NCBI GenBank assembly: GCA_947644305.1
Contig: CANRYS010000014.1
Span: forward strand, 43,035-107,034
Source of the DNA: an uncultured Roseburia sp.
GTDB lineage: Bacteria; Bacillota; Clostridia; Lachnospirales; Lachnospiraceae
DNA length: 64,000 nt
Direction of reading: 5' to 3'
Numbering within the stretch: position 1 is the stretch's first letter; every line of letters starts with the position of its first letter. Both the position numbers and the translations under genes were made by a program. Below are positions 45,237 through 53,387 of the stretch, one piece after another. The notes beneath the pieces are model-generated. The model worked only from the letters and a program-made list of their open reading frames with translations, was not told where the DNA came from and made no database searches.

Positions 45237-45541
45237 TCCACCCGCCAGTACTGCTATATTATATCATTTCCGCCACAGTTTTTTCAATATGAAATGTATT
45301 ATTCTTTGTAAAGGTGGCTCTTAAACAATATTATTGCAATAGCCTCAATTAGCAGACCTACTACTGTCTCTTATATGATAATCTCCATTTATCCTAGTTG
45401 TATAATGTTATCAGACATGATGTTTAGCCTTCTTTATGACTTTGCGTGTGGTGACTTAATTCTACCAAACGGCTATCTTTTTAAACAAATTATTAACATT
45501 AATAAAAACACTTTATTTCAAAATATTTTTAGGCGAACCTC
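45237..45541. other. AT-rich gap at left edge of the RiPP island
   Basis: About 300 bases with no gene that I can support; it begins the drop in GC content that continues to about 55.8 kb. Confidence 0.5.
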
Positions 45542-46120
45542 TCATAACATAGCTTTCTTTAAAACTTGTAAATCCCAAAAAAATGAACGTTCATTCTTAA
45601 GTAATTTTATTAATGTTTCAAATCCAATTTTACTCACAAGCCTATTTATTAAATCTGATGCATATACATATATATTATCTAACATTGTCTCACTACTCGT
45701 AATCTCTAATAACTTTTCGGTTTCTAAATATGTCTTTTCAATTTGATGCGCCATATACATTGCAATCCCTTCATCTACCCATAGAGGTATTTCTTCCTTC
45801 CTGCATATCGCTCTCATTGCACAATGTGTGAATTCATGAATAAGAATCTTTTTAATATTATCATTTTCTTTCCACTCATTCATGTTAATAACTCCAATAT
45901 AATTATTTATACTAAAAGCTTTTACCCACTCTGGTATCAATATATTTAACTCCCTTTCTACCGCTTTTTTTGTTTCATAATACTTTATTATTACTCTCTT
46001 CTTAAATTGAAATTTCTGTCTAATTAAACATAAAGTATCTGATACAATATTTATTTCCTCCCACAACATTTTTGTTGTATTAAAATCATAAAATTGTATC
46101 CTTATATCATTATTTTCCAT
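45542..46120 (-). CDS. Cytosolic HEFTH zinc metallopeptidase-like protein (peptidase MA type)
   Basis: 192 residues with no signal peptide. The zincin motif is ILIHEFTHC (His95, Glu96, His99), followed 18 residues later by PLWVDEGIAMYMA, where Glu117 would be the third Zn ligand, the pattern of peptidase MA-like gluzincins. It is the last gene of the RiPP cluster and overlaps the ATPase gene by 11 bp. Because the exporter lacks a C39 peptidase domain, this is the best visible candidate for cutting leaders from the precursors. That role is inference from context. Confidence 0.7.
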   Translation of the reverse strand: MENNDIRIQFYDFNTTKMLWEEINIVSDTLCLIRQKFQFKKRVIIKYYETKKAVERELNILIPEWVKAFSINNYIGVINMNEWKENDNIKKILIHEFTHCAMRAICRKEEIPLWVDEGIAMYMAHQIEKTYLETEKLLEITSSETMLDNIYVYASDLINRLVSKIGFETLIKLLKNERSFFWDLQVLKKAML

Positions 46121-46775
46121 GAATTATTTTTCCATTCTGTATTACAATCTCTCTAGTTGCATATTCTGGCGCAATTTTTTCATCATGAGTAACCATTACT
46201 ATTGTTGTTTTATATTCATAATTTAGGCGTTTTAAAATACTCATTACTTCTTTGCTATTATATGTATCTAAATTACCAGTCGGTTCATCTGCAAAGATTA
46301 TTTCAGGCTCAATAGCCAACGCTCTAGCTATTGCAACTCTTTGTTGTTGCCCTCCTGAAAGACTATATACATGTTCATTTTGTTTTTCTTGTAAACCTAA
46401 CATTTCAACAATACTCATAACATAATCTTTCTTGCTGTTGGTTATTTGCCCATCAATTTCCAATGGCAATAAAATATTTTCTAAAACCGTAAGCGATGGT
46501 AATAAATTGTAAAATTGAAACACAAATCCTATTTTTTTTCTTCTTAATTTACTAATTTCTTTATCACTTAATTCATTAATATCAACTCCATTTATTTTCA
46601 CTCCACCTCTTGTTGGTATTTCCAAACCACTTAGCAAATAAAGCAATGTAGATTTCCCTGAACCCGATTTTCCTGTAATAACAACAAATTCTCCTTCTAC
46701 TATAGTAATATTTACTCCTTTTATAACTTCATTCTCATTCCCATATATCTTCTTCAAATTCTCTGCTACAATCAA
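46110..46775 (-). CDS. ABC transporter ATPase, MacB/LolD type
   Basis: 221 residues from a TTG start at 46775, chosen because AAAGGAG lies 8 bases before it and the protein then begins [12 protein letters not shown] as in the family; an ATG 39 bases upstream would overlap the permease. Motifs: Walker A GKSGSGKS (35-42), signature [17 protein letters not shown], Walker [13 protein letters not shown], His loop VTHDEK. It pairs with the FtsX-type permease directly upstream (13 bp). Such pairs in peptide clusters commonly give self-immunity or export help. Confidence 0.92.
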   Translation of the reverse strand: MIVAENLKKIYGNENEVIKGVNITIVEGEFVVITGKSGSGKSTLLYLLSGLEIPTRGGVKINGVDINELSDKEISKLRRKKIGFVFQFYNLLPSLTVLENILLPLEIDGQITNSKKDYVMSIVEMLGLQEKQNEHVYSLSGGQQQRVAIARALAIEPEIIFADEPTGNLDTYNSKEVMSILKRLNYEYKTTIVMVTHDEKIAPEYATREIVIQNGKIIHGK

Positions 46776-46788
46776 TTTTATTTCTCCT

Positions 46789-49227
46789 TTACATATAATT
46801 CTTTCGAGCTTCATTTAATAAATCAATATGAAAAATCTTTTTTTTCAATACAACAACCATACAAAAGATATTGAGTAACCCGAACATAATAGTTAAATAA
46901 AATAGCACTTTAATATCAAATGAATATCTTAAGTCTCCAATGTAGAATGATAAAATATTATTAATGCATGGTGTCAAGATTATACCTCCAATTGTGCCCA
47001 TTAACGCACAATACGCACCCATAAAACTAGATTCATAAACATGAACTTTCAATACACTTTTATTATTTATCCCTATTGTTTTGTAAATCAAAAAATCATT
47101 TTTCCTCCTCTCCATATTAATTATCAAATTGCTTACTAATGCAATTGAACTTACTCCTAACGCCAATATACATAAGATGTAAATTAAATTAAAAATCAAG
47201 GCATCATTTTCTTCGTTTTGCTCACGCATTTCCTCAACCGACATTATATTATATTGTATATCGTTATCAATTGCTTTTTGTATTTGTTGAATTGTGCTAT
47301 TAATATTCCCTTCTGTTTTAAATAACCACAAAGAATATTCGTCATAAGAAAATATATTATTATAATTCTTTTCAGAAATAAATAATAAACTTCCCATTTG
47401 TTCTATACTGCTAACACTTCCTACAATTGTTAAGTTATGTCCCTGTACTGATATCTTATCACCCACTTCTTTACCTGTATTTTTCATAAATGTAGTTGTA
47501 ACTAATATAGTATCTTCTTCATTTAATCTATTAAATAAAATCTTTCTATTTTCTTTAGACAATTCAAAGTCATATTGTATATATTTTTCTGGATTTACTC
47601 CTGAGATAATGACATCTTGATTCATTACAGAAAGACTATTTCTCTTTTGGTAAACGATATCTCTTATATTCTTACACTTGTTTAATATACTTGTAATATT
47701 TTCATCTGATCCGTCATAGCATTCTAGATAAATATCAGCCCCTTTATATACTGTATTTATTGACTTACTTAACATATTAGATGTGTTTAATGCCAAAAAT
47801 CCAATTACCGTCACAAAACACATAATTGAAATTGAACGAATATATGAACCAATATGATATTTCAACTGTCTTGAAAAAATATACAACTCTTTATGTGTTC
47901 GACTTAATATTTTACTACAAATAAATGCACAAAATTGAATAAGTTCTTTTTGCATAAGCAAAAAAACTATTATCCCCAATATTAAAGTTATAAAATAAAA
48001 TGATAACCTCTCATATTTTATCGCACTCATATATAAAAGGAGGAAAGAGATACTTAAAATTCCTACAATATATTTGTTAAAACTCTTTTTTTCCTGCCCA
48101 TTATCTTTAATTCCCTTTTTCAATAAGTAGACGATTGGTACTTTCGTCATTCTACAAATTGCGCACCATGTTGTAATAAGTACAATTAAACACATTCCTA
48201 TCGAAATAATAATCCATAAAATTACATTTAAATTTATACCTGTAACATAAACAAACATATTTTTTTCGATAAGTAGTATGATTGGAAAATATAATATTAA
48301 TCCCAATATTAATGCACATATAGTTAAGATTTCCACTTCAATAACTATTTTTCTTCTGTAGGCGTTTATAGTCATTCCAATGCTTCTAAGTGTCATCATC
48401 TCTGAATAACTTTCAATAATTAACGAAGACAAAACAGAAACTATCACATAAATTGTTAATATAACAAATAGTACTGACATTATTTTTATTGTTAACGAAA
48501 TCGTTCCAACAAAAGATTCATAATACGAATCGGTATAAGTTTGTGTTACATCAAACTTATTTCCTAATAAATCTTGTATTTGTGATTGTGTATCACCTAT
48601 TAAATCCAACTTAGAAATTGTTATATCCAACTCACTTATCTCTGTTTCAAAATTTAAAATTTGTCTTGCAAAGTTAAGCTCACAAAGAATTAAGTTATCA
48701 TTAGTTTGATATCCTACCGGTTCCTCTATTATAGCAGCTATCGTTCCTGATACATTTTTATCTAACAAGATTGTATCACCCACAGAGATATTTTTATTTT
48801 TTGCAAATGTATCTGTAATAATCAAATCTCCTTTTTTAATAGATTTTAAGGATCCATTTTTTACAGTAAAATTATATTTCTCTATCAATTTTTTTACATC
48901 TTGCCCAATAATTAAAATCTCTCCATATTTATTGATTGAAATCCTCCCTGAGCACACCTTTATTACAGTTTCAACATTATCTGACAAATTAATCTCTTCT
49001 ATATCTAAATTATCTTCATTAAAATAATCTCCATTTACATCGGTAACAATAATTTGAGAATTATAATTAACTTGTCTTAATTGAAGTTGTCGTTCATTCA
49101 TAATTATTTTATCAAAAGACATATTAACATTTAATACAATACTAGCTAATAGAATAGTAGAAAAAATCAAAATAAATTTTAACTTATTTTTAAAAATATG
49201 ATTAAATGCCAACCGTATTTCAATCAT
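46789..49227 (-). CDS. FtsX-type ABC transporter permease
   Basis: 812-residue membrane protein with an N-terminal helix (about 15-35), a large extracytoplasmic domain, and two FtsX cores of three to four helices each (about 250-350 and 685-805), the layout of the long two-core permeases found with BceAB-like and lantibiotic-immunity ATPases. It starts 3 bp after the radical SAM gene stop, so it is part of the same transcript. Expected role: removal of the mature peptide from the producer's membrane or its secretion. Very AT-rich codon use. Confidence 0.88.
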   Translation of the reverse strand: MIEIRLAFNHIFKNKLKFILIFSTILLASIVLNVNMSFDKIIMNERQLQLRQVNYNSQIIVTDVNGDYFNEDNLDIEEINLSDNVETVIKVCSGRISINKYGEILIIGQDVKKLIEKYNFTVKNGSLKSIKKGDLIITDTFAKNKNISVGDTILLDKNVSGTIAAIIEEPVGYQTNDNLILCELNFARQILNFETEISELDITISKLDLIGDTQSQIQDLLGNKFDVTQTYTDSYYESFVGTISLTIKIMSVLFVILTIYVIVSVLSSLIIESYSEMMTLRSIGMTINAYRRKIVIEVEILTICALILGLILYFPIILLIEKNMFVYVTGINLNVILWIIISIGMCLIVLITTWCAICRMTKVPIVYLLKKGIKDNGQEKKSFNKYIVGILSISFLLLYMSAIKYERLSFYFITLILGIIVFLLMQKELIQFCAFICSKILSRTHKELYIFSRQLKYHIGSYIRSISIMCFVTVIGFLALNTSNMLSKSINTVYKGADIYLECYDGSDENITSILNKCKNIRDIVYQKRNSLSVMNQDVIISGVNPEKYIQYDFELSKENRKILFNRLNEEDTILVTTTFMKNTGKEVGDKISVQGHNLTIVGSVSSIEQMGSLLFISEKNYNNIFSYDEYSLWLFKTEGNINSTIQQIQKAIDNDIQYNIMSVEEMREQNEENDALIFNLIYILCILALGVSSIALVSNLIINMERRKNDFLIYKTIGINNKSVLKVHVYESSFMGAYCALMGTIGGIILTPCINNILSFYIGDLRYSFDIKVLFYLTIMFGLLNIFCMVVVLKKKIFHIDLLNEARKNYM

Positions 49228-49230
49228 AAT

Positions 49231-50553
49231 TTATTTCATAGCCTCCTTCTTCTGTTCATACATCTTTATTAACGATTCACTTAAACTAAATTTCCATCTC
49301 TCACACTTTTGGTCACCTTTAGATACACCATTATATGGGCATCCACCCATACATATAGGCAAAATATCACATGACATACAAAACTTATTCTCGAACGGAT
49401 TCCAGGTCATATATTCTATTTCTCTTAATATCCATTTATCCTGATAATTTTCTGAATCTATTAAAATATTTCCTACAGCCTCCTTTATATTTCCAACTTC
49501 ATTCCAGCATTTATATTTATATCCTTCAGCATCAATAACATATGTACTAATTGAATCTGCACCACAATAGTTTCCTTTTATTCCGGGATAATAAGGAAAA
49601 CCAGATGCATCAAATCCATTTTCAAACAAAAATTCCTGTAATATTAAACTTTCTGCTGCATAATTTGCCATACTCAAACATTCATTTTCAATATTCTCAT
49701 TAAATTCAGTATATGCGGACACATGACCAAAATTAATATTTAATTTAGTCATATTCTTGTTCTTAAAAAACAAAATTAATTCTTTTGTATCACCAATATT
49801 ATTTTTGTCAATATTCACCCTTATATCTACTTCTAAACCAGCATTATAAAGTCTTTCAATATTGGTAATAATTGTATCAAACGTTCCTTTCTCTGGATCT
49901 TTCTTTAAAATTCTACGCTTATTATGTATATCTCTAGTACCATCTATTGTTATTTGAATGTCATGAATTCTGTACTTCTTAAATAATTCTTCATCTCCTT
50001 CTGATAACAAATATCCGTTTGTTATTATACCAGCATAATAATCAACATTATACTTTTCACATATTTCTATAAATTTTTCGGATAATGAATAGATAACCTT
50101 TTTTGCCAATAATGGTTCTCCACCATACCATGTAACATCAATTCTCTTTTTCATTTTTGCACTATTTTCCACTATTTCAATTAACTTATTTTGTACTTTC
50201 CCACTCATAATCCCACTTTTTGCTTTTTCATAACAATAAGGACATGCAAAATTACAAGCCATAGTCGGGGCAATAACAAGTGAAACAAAATCTGTATCAA
50301 ATTTTCCTCTTTGATTTCTATATTTTAATATTTTAATTTCATCACAAGAATCATCTATTATATAACCTCCTGCTTTCATATCACTAATCAATTTCTTCGA
50401 CTTTTCATCAATAATATTTATATCAATATTCTCAATATCACTATAAATTTTATCAAACTCCTCATCTACCTCTGCTAATGCGCATGTCATTCCATTAAAC
50501 GCCAACTTAGTATCCTCTAAATTTAAAAATAAATTGTATCTTGATTTTTTCAT
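49231..50553 (-). CDS. SPASM-domain radical SAM peptide maturase (CcpM-like)
   Basis: 440-residue enzyme expected to build thioether or related crosslinks in the five Cys-rich precursors. An N-terminal region (1-85) may hold the leader-binding fold. The radical SAM cluster is CNFACPYC (Cys100, Cys104, Cys107). The SPASM domain is complete: Cys330, Gly344, Cys349, then Cys392, Cys395, Cys401, Cys405 and Cys417, matching CX9-15GX4C...CX2CX5CX3C...C and so binding two extra 4Fe-4S clusters. It most resembles the 'Cys-rich peptide radical SAM maturase' group of Clostridia; the exact chemistry is not readable. A terminator separates it from the precursors. Confidence 0.92.
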   Translation of the reverse strand: MKKSRYNLFLNLEDTKLAFNGMTCALAEVDEEFDKIYSDIENIDINIIDEKSKKLISDMKAGGYIIDDSCDEIKILKYRNQRGKFDTDFVSLVIAPTMACNFACPYCYEKAKSGIMSGKVQNKLIEIVENSAKMKKRIDVTWYGGEPLLAKKVIYSLSEKFIEICEKYNVDYYAGIITNGYLLSEGDEELFKKYRIHDIQITIDGTRDIHNKRRILKKDPEKGTFDTIITNIERLYNAGLEVDIRVNIDKNNIGDTKELILFFKNKNMTKLNINFGHVSAYTEFNENIENECLSMANYAAESLILQEFLFENGFDASGFPYYPGIKGNYCGADSISTYVIDAEGYKYKCWNEVGNIKEAVGNILIDSENYQDKWILREIEYMTWNPFENKFCMSCDILPICMGGCPYNGVSKGDQKCERWKFSLSESLIKMYEQKKEAMK

Positions 50554-50644
50554 CTTTATACTCCTAACATTTTAATTAATTATATAAAAAGTTCTATATC
50601 TCTGTGCATAAAACTTTGCTTTATAAACAGGGTCATGTCTTTTA

Positions 50645-50686
50645 TAAAAAAATTGTGAATAAACACATTCAGTGTTTATTCACAAT
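50645..50686 (-). terminator. Intrinsic terminator between precursor genes and maturase gene
   Basis: Perfect 15-bp stem (ATTGTGAATAAACAC / GTGTTTATTCACAAT), 5-base loop, T7. It lies 55 bases past the last precursor and 92 bases before the maturase ATG; it should end most precursor transcripts, so the maturase is made from read-through or its own promoter. Confidence 0.9.
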
Positions 50687-50741
50687 ACATTAATATATAA
50701 ACACAATTTTATTTCAATATTCGCATTTCCAAATAGTTACA

Positions 50742-50885
50742 CTATTTTACTTTTACGCTAACATTTATTTTTGTGTTTCCTGAGCAACTAGAATTTGTGT
50801 AATTATTACATGCATTTTTTTTACAACCGCTATTATTACAAAATCCAAGCTCCTTTGTATCGGTTGGTTCTATAATATATTTCAT
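50742..50885 (-). CDS. Cys-rich RiPP precursor, type A (47 aa)
   Basis: Starts MKYIIEPTDTKELGFCNNSG and has core cysteines at 16, 21, 26 and 34 (FCNNSGCKKNAC, then NSSCSG), ending in a basic-hydrophobic alternating tail (INVSVKVK). GGGGG-type ribosome site 7 bases upstream. Closest to the copy at 51270. Leader is about residues 1-14; there is no Gly-Gly cleavage site. Too short for default gene callers. Last of the five in transcription order. Confidence 0.85.
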   Translation of the reverse strand: MKYIIEPTDTKELGFCNNSGCKKNACNNYTNSSCSGNTKINVSVKVK

Positions 50886-50896
50886 TTATATCCCCC

Positions 50897-51031
50897 TTAT
50901 CTTGTTGATGATTTTGATGATTCACTATATCTTGAACCACTACCCTTGCAATTACAATTGCTACTCTTACATGAACAGCCATTACAAAATGCTAAGCTTG
51001 TCATTTCTATAGGTTTAATGACATATTTCAT
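50897..51031 (-). CDS. Cys-rich RiPP precursor, type B (44 aa)
   Basis: MKYVIKPIEMTSLAFC, then NGCSCKSSNCNCKGSG and a Ser-rich tail. Cysteines at 16, 19, 21, 26 and 28. AGGGAGG lies upstream of the ATG. It ends 11 bases before the ATG of the type A precursor that follows in transcription. Nearly the same core as the peptide at 51120. Confidence 0.85.
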   Translation of the reverse strand: MKYVIKPIEMTSLAFCNGCSCKSSNCNCKGSGSRYSESSKSSTR

Positions 51032-51119
51032 ATTCTATCCCTCCTTTAAATTTTACTATGTGAATAGCAACATATAAAAAATGATAGCTACCTTCTAACT
51101 TTACATTTCAAACAAGTAA

Positions 51120-51254
51120 TTATTGGACTGTAGCAGATTGACTATTTTTATATTTGCTATTTCCACCTTTGCAATTACAGTTTCCGCTCTTACATGAGCA
51201 TCCATTACAGAAAGCTAAATTTTTTCTTTCCACTGGTCTAACAACATATTTCAT
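51120..51254 (-). CDS. Cys-rich RiPP precursor, type B (44 aa)
   Basis: MKYVVRPVERKNLAFC, then NGCSCKSGNCNCKGGNS and a Tyr/Asn/Gln-rich tail. Cysteines at 16, 19, 21, 26 and 28, identical spacing to the copy at 50897. GGAGG lies 8 bases before the ATG, and the upstream type A gene ends 15 bases before it. Confidence 0.87.
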   Translation of the reverse strand: MKYVVRPVERKNLAFCNGCSCKSGNCNCKGGNSKYKNSQSATVQ

Positions 51255-51269
51255 AACACATTCCTCCAA

Positions 51270-51413
51270 TTATTTTACACTTACTTTTACTTTAACATTA
51301 GTTTTTCCAGTACAACTCGAATTACTATAACCGTTGCATGCATTTTTCTTGCAACCGCTATTATTACAAAAAGCCAATTCAGTTCGTAAACAAGACGTAA
51401 CTATGTATCTCAT
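51270..51413 (-). CDS. Cys-rich RiPP precursor, type A (47 aa)
   Basis: MRYIVTSCLRTELAFC, then NNSGCKKNACNGYSNSSC and TGKTNVKVKVSVK. Core cysteines at 16, 21, 26 and 34 as in the peptide at 50742; it has one extra Cys at 8 inside the leader. GGGGG ribosome site; its own promoter is visible at 51439-51468. Confidence 0.85.
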   Translation of the reverse strand: MRYIVTSCLRTELAFCNNSGCKKNACNGYSNSSCTGKTNVKVKVSVK

Positions 51414-51438
51414 ACAATTCCCCCTTTCTAAATTTTTT

Positions 51439-51468
51439 AATATAACTAGCCTTTTGTAGTTTAGACAA
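51439..51468 (-). promoter_or_regulatory. Probable promoter inside the precursor array
   Basis: Read leftwards: TTGTCT (51463-51468), 18-base spacer, TATATT (51439-51444), 25 bases before the type A gene at 51413. It would drive four precursors up to the terminator at 50645. Confidence 0.55.
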
Positions 51469-51605
51469 ATCTATTTTCATTTAACAATATATTTCCATTT
51501 TCTCATAAAAAATGAAAATATACATAATTTTTTATAAATGTTGTTTTGAACACTTAATTTGTATATTAATGATAATAGATATTTCGTCTAAACAAGAATG
51601 CACTT

Positions 51606-51731
51606 TTATCGTCTTTGTCTAACAATGTAAGTACTACCCTTGTTACATGTACAATGTCCTCCATTTTTACATGTGCATCCATTACAAAAAGCTAATTCAC
51701 TCTTTCTTATTGGTCTAAAAATATATTTCAT
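51606..51731 (-). CDS. Cys-rich RiPP precursor, type B variant (41 aa)
   Basis: MKYIFRPIRKSELAFC, then NGCTCKNGGHCTCNKGS and a basic end (YIVRQRR). Cysteines at 16, 19, 21, 27 and 29: one residue longer between the third and fourth than in the other type B copies. GGAAGG precedes the ATG. First of the array, separated by a 192-bp AT-rich gap from the other four and preceded by a palindrome. Confidence 0.85.
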   Translation of the reverse strand: MKYIFRPIRKSELAFCNGCTCKNGGHCTCNKGSTYIVRQRR

Positions 51732-51745
51732 AGTCCTTCCTTTCT

Positions 51746-51774
51746 GCATAATAAAGTAAGCTGTTTTATTATGC
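51746..51774. promoter_or_regulatory. Palindrome before the first precursor gene
   Basis: Perfect 10-bp arms (GCATAATAAA / TTTATTATGC) around a 9-base centre, 15 bases before the ATG of the first precursor and overlapping a TATA-rich stretch. It could be an operator or an mRNA 5' stem; no T-run, so not a terminator. Confidence 0.5.
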
Positions 51775-51858
51775 TATACTTATGTTAATTTGTATAAATC
51801 ATTAATGACTTTATGCTTCTTTTATAAAAAAATATATAAACTGTTATAATATTATCAT

Positions 51859-52707
51859 CTATTTTACCTTTATATCTCCAAGTTCAATTTGGGGTTCAAT
51901 ATTACAGCAGCCATTTATAATATACTTTGATGTTAATGAATTATTACCCACATCTACAATTATATCCCCCGTATCTACTTCTATAGCAACCTTTGATTTT
52001 TTTGATATATTATCAAGCATTTTATATTTAATATCCCCTGTATCTACTATTAATTTGCACGCGTTAATAAATTCTACATTATTAGCAATAATTTCTCCTG
52101 TATCCACTTCAATGTTTGCATTAACAGTAACATTATCTAGCTTTATAGTTCCAACATCACATATAGCAGTTACATCCTTTACATGTTCTGGTAAAAAACA
52201 ATTTATATCCACAGATAATTTATATCCTTTATATTCTTTATCAATATATGTCCATGCATCAATGTCTGTATCACCATATATCACGTCAACAAACAACCGT
52301 TCTTTATTATCACTAAATCTTATATGTATGTTTTCCAATAATTCATTTATGACTTCTTGACTTGAACCTTTGATTTCATATTTACACTCCAATTTTCCAC
52401 TCTGATTAGAATCTTTTTTTATTATAATATCTCCAACATCAATTTTCATATTGACTTTTCTGTTTTTATCTTCAAGAAAATTCTCATAAGTTTGTGCATT
52501 TGATCCCTTATATTCATTATTCCTTTTTCCATTTTTTACAGAAATTTTTGTTTTTGAAGATATATCTACTTTAACATTAGTACTACTTGAAACTGAATCA
52601 TGCCCCTTTTTATATTGTCTTATACCTTTTATTCCCAAAAAAGAACTTATACCTATCATAATAATCACTCCTAAATAAATTATAATTTTTCTATTTATCA
52701 TACTCAC
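51859..52707 (-). CDS. Membrane-anchored protein with VDTGD strand repeats (DUF4097-like)
   Basis: 282 residues. One N-terminal membrane helix (about 8-26), a polar linker, then repeated short strands each carrying a (V/L)(D)xGD motif: KIDVGDIIIKK, AICDVGTIKL, EVDTGEIIA, IVDTGDIKY, EVDTGDIIVDV, QIELGDIKVK. This is the pattern of DUF4097-type right-handed beta-helix proteins. Most of it would lie outside the membrane. It is co-transcribed with the exporter (6 bp behind the upstream gene). Possible roles are surface binding, immunity or envelope-stress sensing; not known. Confidence 0.65.
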   Translation of the reverse strand: MSMINRKIIIYLGVIIMIGISSFLGIKGIRQYKKGHDSVSSSTNVKVDISSKTKISVKNGKRNNEYKGSNAQTYENFLEDKNRKVNMKIDVGDIIIKKDSNQSGKLECKYEIKGSSQEVINELLENIHIRFSDNKERLFVDVIYGDTDIDAWTYIDKEYKGYKLSVDINCFLPEHVKDVTAICDVGTIKLDNVTVNANIEVDTGEIIANNVEFINACKLIVDTGDIKYKMLDNISKKSKVAIEVDTGDIIVDVGNNSLTSKYIINGCCNIEPQIELGDIKVK

Positions 52708-52713
52708 TCCTTG

Positions 52714-53385
52714 TTATAAATTTCCAAAATATACAGGACCTAATGTTGAACAATGATACAAGTTTTCTATTTTTTGCATTCCGAGTTTTATCGCAACTTT
52801 CTCTGATGTTATACTCTGATAACTGACTTTACCGATTTGCTTAATAGTTTCCTTGTTTTCAATCTTTAAAGTATCACTAAACAAATCATCGTTATCAATA
52901 TGACATATACCACATGGCTCCATCACCACAACAGCATTGGTTTTTAAAATATCTTTCCACAAGTCTAAATAAAATTTTAAAATTCTTGGTGTATACGATA
53001 TACTATTCATAGCCTTCAAACTATTTGACACCTGTGTATATCCCATTATATAGCACCTCTTATCCTCTTTTACTATATTTTTCAAATAAACTTTTTTCAA
53101 TATCCCTTCGCTTCTGTCCAAATCCCAAAAATATAAAAAAAAATTTGTTTTTTTTGTAAACTCTATAATTGTGCTTTTATAAAAATACTGTTCAGATTTT
53201 CTGGCAACTATCGTATATGAATTTTTTAAAATTTCATCATTATCTAATCTTGCATCATAATCATAGTCAAAATCTTGATAAACTTTTTTTTGATAGCCTC
53301 CTTCTAATAATTCATAATCTATTCCACATCCTTCATTCTTCTTCACAACCCTTTCGAATATTAATTGAAAATCCTTGTTTATCAT
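52714..53385 (-). CDS. Unknown protein of the RiPP cluster
   Basis: 223 residues, no membrane helix or signal. I do not recognise a family with confidence. The end, SEKVAIKLGMQKIENLY, resembles the last helix and strand of GNAT acetyltransferases, but the acetyl-CoA loop (QxxGxG/A) is not visible, so this is weak. A Cys pair PCGICH lies in the middle. It starts 2 bp behind the exporter gene, so it is translated with it and likely belongs to peptide processing or protection. Confidence 0.55.
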   Translation of the reverse strand: MINKDFQLIFERVVKKNEGCGIDYELLEGGYQKKVYQDFDYDYDARLDNDEILKNSYTIVARKSEQYFYKSTIIEFTKKTNFFLYFWDLDRSEGILKKVYLKNIVKEDKRCYIMGYTQVSNSLKAMNSISYTPRILKFYLDLWKDILKTNAVVVMEPCGICHIDNDDLFSDTLKIENKETIKQIGKVSYQSITSEKVAIKLGMQKIENLYHCSTLGPVYFGNL

Positions 53386-53387
53386 AA

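Noticed and set aside
46110..46814. ATG at 46814 as start of the ABC ATPase
   Set aside because: It would overlap the permease gene, adds 13 atypical residues and has no ribosome site; the TTG at 46775 follows AAAGGAG.
50742..51731. Ruminococcin C (sactipeptide) or lanthipeptide precursors
   Set aside because: The peptides do not show the ruminococcin C core pattern as I know it, and no LanB/LanC/LanM-type enzyme is present. The leaders and Cys spacing fit the Clo7bot-like type better.
52714..53385. Firm GNAT acetyltransferase call
   Set aside because: Only the last helix-strand pair looks similar; the acetyl-CoA-binding loop is not visible.
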